DNA of 64,000 nt from the NCBI GenBank assembly GCA_029779435.1, contig JAKPAM010000256.1, forward strand, positions 1-64,000. The letters are read 5' to 3'. A program made the translations under genes and the position numbers. This document shows positions 59,025 to 64,000 of the stretch, piece after piece. The DNA is from Pseudomonadota bacterium. GTDB lineage: Bacteria > Pseudomonadota > Gammaproteobacteria > Burkholderiales > Burkholderiaceae_E. A model generated the notes under the pieces. That model searched no databases and had not been told where the DNA came from. It saw nothing but the letters and a program-made list of their open reading frames with translations. Positions within the stretch are counted from its first letter, which is position 1, and each line of letters opens with the position of its first letter.

Positions 59025-59605
59025 TGGCCCTCGCCGGTCAAGCCGGCGAACGCCAGCACTTCGTCGCCATAGTCGGCGAAATCACTCAGGCCGTGGTCGC
59101 TGCCGGCAATGATCCGGTGCCGGGCACCGGGGTAATGGGCCACCATGTCACGCCAGTCGAGCAGTTCGTCACCGGTGGCCGCAATCAGCAGGTAGCGGTC
59201 CGGGTCGGTGATGCGCGCCACGTCGATCTCGCGCAACTCGTCGAGGTAAGCGGGCTTGAACTCGAACGGTTCGTCGCTGTGGTATTGCGTCTGCACGCCG
59301 ACGTGCGCGGCCAAGCCTTCGGCCGGCCTGACCGCCGGATTGAGCAGCACGCACCGGCAGCCGACCTGCTCGGCGAGCCAGGTCGCGTAGTAGCCGCCCA
59401 GCGAGCTGCCGACCAGCGTGTCGTCGCGGCGCGGGCCGATCCGCCGTTCGACGAGCGCGATCGCCTCGCGCGGCGATGCCGGCAGTTGCGGGCACGCATA
59501 GCGGTCCGACAGGCCCAGCGCCGCCAGCCGCGATGCGATCCATGACGCCTTGAACGAACGCGGCGACGAACGGAATCCATGCAGGTAGATCAATCGGGAC
59601 GGCAT
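59021..59605 (-). CDS. YqiA-like alpha/beta-hydrolase
   Basis: A 194-residue esterase of the YqiA/UPF0227 group: LIYLHGFRSSPRSFKA, LVGSSLGGYYATWLAE (nucleophile Ser in GSSLGG), then GDELLDW with the acid and AGSDHGLSDF with the catalytic His. Cytosolic; acts on short acyl esters in known members. It overlaps the RNB gene and is 24 nt from mpl, so it is in the same minus-strand unit. Confidence 0.9.
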   Translation of the reverse strand: MPSRLIYLHGFRSSPRSFKASWIASRLAALGLSDRYACPQLPASPREAIALVERRIGPRRDDTLVGSSLGGYYATWLAEQVGCRCVLLNPAVRPAEGLAAHVGVQTQYHSDEPFEFKPAYLDELREIDVARITDPDRYLLIAATGDELLDWRDMVAHYPGARHRIIAGSDHGLSDFADYGDEVLAFAGLTGEGQ

Positions 59606-59628
59606 CGGTCGACTCGGCGGTCAGGTTC

Positions 59629-61056
59629 TCAGTCCACGCGGGCGCGCAGGCCGTCGAGCAGCCGTTGGTGGATGCCGCCGAATCCGCCGTTGCTCATCAC
59701 GAGGATCCGGTCGCCCGGCTGCGCGTCGGCGACGATCGCCGCGGCCAGCGCCGGCAGGTCGCGCTCGACCCGCGCCCGCGGACCCAGCGGCGACAGCGCG
59801 GCGGCCACGTCCCAGTCGACGCCGCCAACATAACAATACACACGGTCGGCGCCGGCCAGGCTGCCGGGCAGCGCCGCCTTCATCGCGCCGAGCTTCATCG
59901 TGTTCGAGCGCGGCTCGAGCACGGCGAGGATCCGCTGGCCGGGCGTCAGCCGCGCGCGCAGGCCGTCGATCGTCGTGCGGATCGCGGTCGGGTGGTGGGC
60001 GAAATCATCGATGACGACGACGCCGCCGACGTCGCCTCGGGTCTCGAGCCGCCGGCGAATGCCGGCGACCGCGCCCAGCGCCTCGATGGCACGCGCCGGC
60101 TCGACGCCGACGTGGGCGGCGGCGGCGATCGCCGCCAGCGCATTGTCGCGATTGTGCGCGCCGGCCAGTTCGAGCCGGCAGCGGCCGAGCCGGCGCTCGC
60201 CGAACCAGACGTCGAACTCGCTGGCGGCCGGCGTCTCGGTGACGTCGGATTCGTGCCAGCCGCCGGGCGTGCCGAACAGTTGCAACTGGCTCCAGCAGCC
60301 GCGCCCCAATACCCGCGCCAGCGACTCCTCGCGGCCGTTCACGACCAGCCTGGCCGAACCGGCCATCGTCCGCACCAGATGATGAAACTGCGTCTCGATC
60401 GCCGCCAGGTCGGCGAAGATGTCGGCGTGGTCGAATTCGAGGTTGTTCAGGATCGCCGTGCGCGGCCCGTAATGGACGAACTTCGAGCGCTTGTCGAAGA
60501 ACGCGGTGTCGTATTCATCGGCTTCGATGACGAACAGCGGCGAGCGGCCGAGCCGCGCCGAGATGCCGAAGTTGGCCGGCACGCCGCCGATCAGGAACCC
60601 CGGTTCGCCGGCCGCCAGCCTCGGGTCGGCCGCAAAACCGGACAGATGCGACGACGACTGGGCGTCGCGCGCGGCCGCATCGAGAATCCACGCCAGCATC
60701 GACGAGGTCGTCGTCTTGCCGTGGGTGCCGGCGACGGCCAGCACGTGGCGTCCGCGCAGCACGTGATCGGCCAGCCATTGCGGACCCGACACGTACGGCT
60801 GGCCCGATTCGAGGATCGCTTCCATCAGCGGATTGCCGCGCGACACGACGTTGCCGATGACCCAGGCATCGGGCGCGATCGACAACTGATCGGCATCGAA
60901 ACCCTCGATCAGGTCGATGCCGAGCGCGCGCAACTGGTCGCTCATCGGCGGATAGACATTGGCGTCGCAGCCTGTGACCCGGACCCCGGACTCACGCGCG
61001 ATCGCCGCGATGCCGCCCATGAAGGTGCCGCAGATGCCGAGAATGTGTATGTGCAT
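59629..61056 (-). CDS. mpl: UDP-MurNAc:L-Ala-gamma-D-Glu-meso-DAP ligase
   Basis: A 475-residue Mur-ligase of peptidoglycan recycling; it joins recovered tripeptide to UDP-MurNAc with ATP. Motifs: ILGICGTFMGGIAAIARESG, AVAGTHGKTTTSSMLAWILD (ATP loop), EADEYDTAFFDKRSKFVHY, and LAGAHNRDNALAAIAA. The length equals E. coli Mpl. The spacer to the divergent gene at 61239 (182 nt) contains no further gene. Confidence 0.94.
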   Translation of the reverse strand: MHIHILGICGTFMGGIAAIARESGVRVTGCDANVYPPMSDQLRALGIDLIEGFDADQLSIAPDAWVIGNVVSRGNPLMEAILESGQPYVSGPQWLADHVLRGRHVLAVAGTHGKTTTSSMLAWILDAAARDAQSSSHLSGFAADPRLAAGEPGFLIGGVPANFGISARLGRSPLFVIEADEYDTAFFDKRSKFVHYGPRTAILNNLEFDHADIFADLAAIETQFHHLVRTMAGSARLVVNGREESLARVLGRGCWSQLQLFGTPGGWHESDVTETPAASEFDVWFGERRLGRCRLELAGAHNRDNALAAIAAAAHVGVEPARAIEALGAVAGIRRRLETRGDVGGVVVIDDFAHHPTAIRTTIDGLRARLTPGQRILAVLEPRSNTMKLGAMKAALPGSLAGADRVYCYVGGVDWDVAAALSPLGPRARVERDLPALAAAIVADAQPGDRILVMSNGGFGGIHQRLLDGLRARVD

Positions 61057-61238
61057 GCCGCCAGGCCGAAGCGTCGGCCGCCTAGTCGCTAGACGAGGGC
61101 CGAGAGGATGAAAGCCGAACCCGTCATTCTATCCGACACTCACCCTCGGTCGATCCGATTGGATGGCCGGTGTGGGGTGCTGGGCTACACTAGGGGGCTG
61201 CTGACATATGAATCGGAGCCCGCGCCGGGCCGAGCCTG

Positions 61239-61826
61239 ATGCCAATGGATTCCCAGGTACGCAAGGAACTGGCCGCCGGCGCCGCGCGCTGGATCGCCGA
61301 CGGCGGGCTCGACTATGCGGCCGCCAAGCAACGGGCGGTTCGCGAGCGGTTCGGCGATACGCGCGCGCCGCGAGCCATGCTGCCCGACAACGAAGAGATC
61401 GACGAGGCGCTGCGCGAGCACCTGGCCTTGTTCGACGACGGGCACACCGAGCGCGTGGAGCGGATGCGCCGCATCGCGCTGGCGCTGATGGACGAATTGG
61501 CCGATTTCACCCCGCTGGCCACCGGCGCGGTCTGGAAAGGCCTTGCCACCGAGCACGCGCCGATCCACCTGCAACTGTTCCACGACAACGTCAAGGACAT
61601 CCTGATCCACCTGATCAATCGCCGGGTCGGGTTCGACGCGGTGACGGTGCCGCATTTCCGTACCGGCGAGGACGTCGAGGCGTTCGCCTGCCTTTGGCAC
61701 GACCAGCCGGTACTGCTGTCGGCCTACGGCGAGCGCGACCTGCGCGGTGCGCTCAAGCCCGTCAACGGCGTGACGCAGCGTGGCGACCGCCGGGCGTTGG
61801 CCCGGCTGATGGAGACACCGGCATGA
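61239..61826 (+). CDS. Conserved protein of unknown function
   Basis: A 195-residue cytosolic protein (RKELAAGAARWIADGGLDYA...ERFGDTRAPRAMLPDNEEID...) that I recognise as a conserved Burkholderiales hypothetical gene often found next to mpl, without a known activity. It has a central helix MRRIALALMDELADFTPLA and a strand-rich end PHFRTGEDVEAFACLWHDQP, suggestive of a nucleotidyltransferase-like fold, but that is a weak impression. It overlaps the thioredoxin-like gene by 4 nt. ATG 61239 or 61245 may start it. Confidence 0.75.
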   Translation: MPMDSQVRKELAAGAARWIADGGLDYAAAKQRAVRERFGDTRAPRAMLPDNEEIDEALREHLALFDDGHTERVERMRRIALALMDELADFTPLATGAVWKGLATEHAPIHLQLFHDNVKDILIHLINRRVGFDAVTVPHFRTGEDVEAFACLWHDQPVLLSAYGERDLRGALKPVNGVTQRGDRRALARLMETPA

Positions 61827-62431
61827 GTCGCCCGCCCCGCCCGATGCCCCCGTCCACTCCCGCTGCCGCCCGCCCGCGACGGCGATGGCTGGGGTTCGCG
61901 ATCGCGGCCTTGGCCGCGACGGCGCTCGGCGTCTGGTTCGGCGTGCAGCGCCATGCCCTGGCGCCGCTGGCCCCGAATACCGGTGCCGATGCGGTCCGCG
62001 CGCTGCGCGCGCAGTCGCTGCCCGATCCGCAGGGCCGGGCGGTGCCGCTGACCACGTTCGACGGCCGGCTGCTGGTCGTCAACTTCTGGGCGACCTGGTG
62101 CCCGCCCTGCGTCGAGGAAATGCCGGCGCTGTCCGCGCTGCAACGCGAACTGGACGGGTCGACCGGGGAGCCGCGGGCGCAAATCCTCGGCATCGGCGTC
62201 GATTCCGCGGCCAAGATCGCCGAATTTGCCAACAAGCATCAGATCACCTATCCTGTGCTGGTTGCCGGCGCCGGCGGGCTCGACATGCTGCGCGAATTCG
62301 GCAATGACAGCGGCGGACTGCCTTTTACGCTCGTCATCGACGCTAAAGGGCGTATCATCGATCGCATTAGCGGCACTGTCGACATCGGCCGCCTGCGCGA
62401 ACAGCTCCGCACGCTGCAGCGCGCCGGCTGA
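61823..62431 (+). CDS. TlpA/ResA-like periplasmic thiol oxidoreductase
   Basis: A 202-residue membrane-anchored thioredoxin-fold protein. N-terminal helix at about 22-40 (WLGFAIAALAATALGVWFG) anchors it in the inner membrane; the active site VVNFWATWCPPCVEEMP has the WCPPC motif, and GGLPFTLVIDAKGRI holds the cis-Pro. Likely reduces disulfides in the periplasm, for example of cytochrome c apoproteins. ATG 61823 overlaps the previous stop. Confidence 0.9.
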   Translation: MSRPPRPMPPSTPAAARPRRRWLGFAIAALAATALGVWFGVQRHALAPLAPNTGADAVRALRAQSLPDPQGRAVPLTTFDGRLLVVNFWATWCPPCVEEMPALSALQRELDGSTGEPRAQILGIGVDSAAKIAEFANKHQITYPVLVAGAGGLDMLREFGNDSGGLPFTLVIDAKGRIIDRISGTVDIGRLREQLRTLQRAG

Positions 62432-62533
62432 TCCCGACCCGGCTGCGCCGGCCGAGGATTCGTGCCATGCGGTGACCGGGCAAGCCGGTCCAATACGGCC
62501 GGCCCTCACGCCCGCTCGAATTGTCGAAATTGA

Positions 62534-62561
62534 TTGCAGTTCGGCTAAAGACGGTTAAAAT
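62534..62561 (+). promoter_or_regulatory. Probable sigma-70 promoter of aroQ-accBC
   Basis: TTGCAG (62534-62539) and TAAAAT (62556-62561) with a 16-nt spacer, in a clearly AT-richer stretch than the surroundings and about 48 nt before the aroQ start. Confidence 0.55.
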
Positions 62562-62609
62562 CCCGTTTTCATCAGCCAATAGCGCTCAAATCGTCAACCG
62601 CGACCATCT

Positions 62610-63053
62610 ATGAGTCCACTGATCTGGGTCCTCCATGGGCCCAATCTGAATCTGCTGGGCACGCGCGAACCAGGCGTCTACGGCGTCGATACGCTGGCCG
62701 GCATCGACGGCCAGCTCGCCGCCGTCGCGCTCGAGCATCAGGTCCGGCTCGATTGCTTCCAGTCCAACCACGAAGGGGCGCTGGTCGACCGGATCCAGCA
62801 GGCGGCGGCCGATGGCGTCTCGTTCATCATCATCAACCCGGCGGCGTTCACGCATACCAGCGTCGCGATCCGCGATGCGCTGGCGGCGGTGGCGGTACCG
62901 TTCATCGAGGTGCATCTGAGCAACGTGCACAAGCGCGAGCCGTTCCGGCACCACTCCTATTTCTCCGACCTGGCGGTCGGCGTCATCGCCGGACTGGGAG
63001 CCCAAGGCTACCTGGCCGCGCTGCGCTACGCGATCCACGCGCTGCGTCACTGA
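62610..63053 (+). CDS. aroQ: Type II 3-dehydroquinate dehydratase
   Basis: A 147-residue enzyme of the shikimate pathway converting 3-dehydroquinate to 3-dehydroshikimate. Motifs: [20 protein letters not shown] (catalytic Tyr), [37 protein letters not shown] and [20 protein letters not shown] (catalytic His). First gene of the aroQ-accB-accC run common in proteobacteria. Confidence 0.96.
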   Translation: MSPLIWVLHGPNLNLLGTREPGVYGVDTLAGIDGQLAAVALEHQVRLDCFQSNHEGALVDRIQQAAADGVSFIIINPAAFTHTSVAIRDALAAVAVPFIEVHLSNVHKREPFRHHSYFSDLAVGVIAGLGAQGYLAALRYAIHALRH

Positions 63054-63136
63054 AAACCCCGACCCGCCGTCCCGGGCCGCCGCCCCGGCAGCCAGCCCTC
63101 CCAATCAAGACAAGTCATCTGTATCGAGGAACTTCG

Positions 63137-63625
63137 ATGGATCTACGCAAACTCAAGACGCTGATCGACCTGGTCTCGGAATCGGGCATCGCCGAGCTCG
63201 AGATCACCGAAGGCGAAGGCAAGGTGCGCATCGTCAAGAACAGCGCGCCCACCGTCTATGCCGGCGCGCCGATGTCCATGCCCTACGCCGGCGTTCCGAT
63301 GGCGCCGCCGATGGCCGCGGGCGTCCCGGCCGGAGCCCCGATGCCCGGGGCCGCGGCCCCCGCCGCGCCGGCCGCCCCCGAGGTGCCGTCGGGCCACATC
63401 GTCAAGTCGCCGATGGTTGGCACGTTCTACCGTTCGGCCCAGCCGGGCGCTGCGCCGTTCGTCGACGTCGGCGCAGAGGTCAAGGAAGGGCAGACGCTGT
63501 GCATCATCGAGGCGATGAAGCTGCTCAACGAGATCGAGTCGGACAAGACGGGCAAGGTCAAGAGCATCCTGGTCGAGAACGGCCAACCGGTCGAGTTCGG
63601 CCAGCCGCTGTTCGTGATCGAATAA
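63137..63625 (+). CDS. accB: Acetyl-CoA carboxylase biotin carboxyl carrier protein
   Basis: A 162-residue BCCP. N-terminal [20 protein letters not shown], Ala/Pro/Gly-rich linker (70-95), and the biotinyl domain ending [15 protein letters not shown] with the biotin-accepting Lys in EAMKL. Its last stop base overlaps the accC start (TAATG). Confidence 0.97.
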   Translation: MDLRKLKTLIDLVSESGIAELEITEGEGKVRIVKNSAPTVYAGAPMSMPYAGVPMAPPMAAGVPAGAPMPGAAAPAAPAAPEVPSGHIVKSPMVGTFYRSAQPGAAPFVDVGAEVKEGQTLCIIEAMKLLNEIESDKTGKVKSILVENGQPVEFGQPLFVIE

Positions 63626-64000
63626 TGTTCGAGAAGATCCTCATCGCCAATCGCGGCGAGATCGCGCTGCGCGTGCAGCGGGCGTGCCGCGAAATGGGCA
63701 TCAAGACGGTCGTCGTCCATTCGACGGCCGACACCGAGGCCAAGTACGTCAAGCTCGCCGATGAATCGGTGTGCATCGGGCCACCGCCTTCCCGCGAGAG
63801 CTACCTGAACATGGCCGCGATCATCAGCGCGGCCGAGGTGACCGACGCCGAGGCGATCCATCCGGGCTACGGCTTCCTGTCCGAGAACGCCGACTTCGCC
63901 GAGCGCGTCGAGAAAAGCGGTTTCGTGTTCATCGGCCCGCGCCCCGAGACGATCCGGATCATGGGCGACAAGGTCTCGGCCAAAGACGCGATGAAGCGCG
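63625..64000 (+). CDS. accC: Biotin carboxylase (partial, cut by window edge)
   Basis: The first 125 residues of the biotin carboxylase subunit: [20 protein letters not shown] and [20 protein letters not shown] are the conserved N-terminal domain. The gene runs off the right edge. Confidence 0.97.
   Translation, partial: MFEKILIANRGEIALRVQRACREMGIKTVVVHSTADTEAKYVKLADESVCIGPPPSRESYLNMAAIISAAEVTDAEAIHPGYGFLSENADFAERVEKSGFVFIGPRPETIRIMGDKVSAKDAMKR

Noticed and set aside
1-64000. CRISPR array, rRNA, tRNA or insertion sequence
   Set aside because: I saw no regularly spaced repeats, no rRNA or tRNA sequence and no transposase frame with terminal inverted repeats.

Overview
The window reads as chromosomal DNA of a high-GC betaproteobacterium, most likely Burkholderiales. 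The right-hand 10 kb carries a run of housekeeping genes that I know as typical of that order: mpl, a YqiA-like esterase, an RNB exoribonuclease, a TonB-like protein, aroE and mtgA on the minus strand, then tlpA/resA, aroQ, accB and accC on the plus strand. This placement rests on gene content and order only; no 16S gene is present. I see no tRNA, rRNA, CRISPR array, transposase or integrase.

Layout. (1) 0.4-4.3 kb: a lipoprotein, a nu-class-like glutathione transferase, a CSLREA/beta-helix lipoprotein and a SAM methyltransferase. (2) 4.4-8.5 kb: a translationally coupled TIR protein and nSTAND ATPase, a probable NTP-dependent conflict (defence) pair; a decayed copy of the 3' part of the nSTAND gene lies 3 kb away at 1655-1706. 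(3) 8.6-12.0 kb: AraC/GyrI regulators, a broken PIN toxin and a Na/Pi cotransporter. (4) 12.0-14.2 kb: four small minus-strand genes separated by attC-like sites, which looks like an integron cassette cluster lacking an integrase. (5) 14.5-17.7 kb: a reductase gene with an in-frame stop, then a lipoprotein, ECF sigma factor and anti-sigma factor.

(6) 17.76-45.17 kb is the main system: a 20-gene, 26-kb minus-strand operon for an extracellular contractile injection system (eCIS; Afp/PVC-like), with its own sigma-54 activator gene just upstream. It encodes one sheath, one tube, a DUF4255 terminator/cap, an AAA+ ATPase, a CIS-tube adaptor, a LysM protein, a spike split into gpD- and gpV-like genes, a PAAR-like tip, a gp25 wedge, two large J-type baseplate proteins, a tail-I protein, a DUF6519/beta-helix fibre candidate and several small proteins. 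In its middle sits a 1603-residue protein with an N-terminal DUF4157 eCIS cargo domain, a central hydrophobic segment, five RxIGF repeats, a coiled coil and a C-terminal domain with PD-(D/E)XK nuclease-type motifs. A very good match to a -24/-12 promoter lies directly before the first gene. The genes mostly overlap by 1-4 nt, so the particle, its loader and its putative cargo appear to be made as one coupled unit.

(7) 45.4-54.2 kb: an SRPBCC protein, a RibD-like reductase, a higA antitoxin with a truncated higB, an IlvD/Edd dehydratase, a GGDEF-EAL protein, an octamer tandem repeat, ogt and mgtE. (8) 54.4-64 kb: the housekeeping block named above, ending inside accC.
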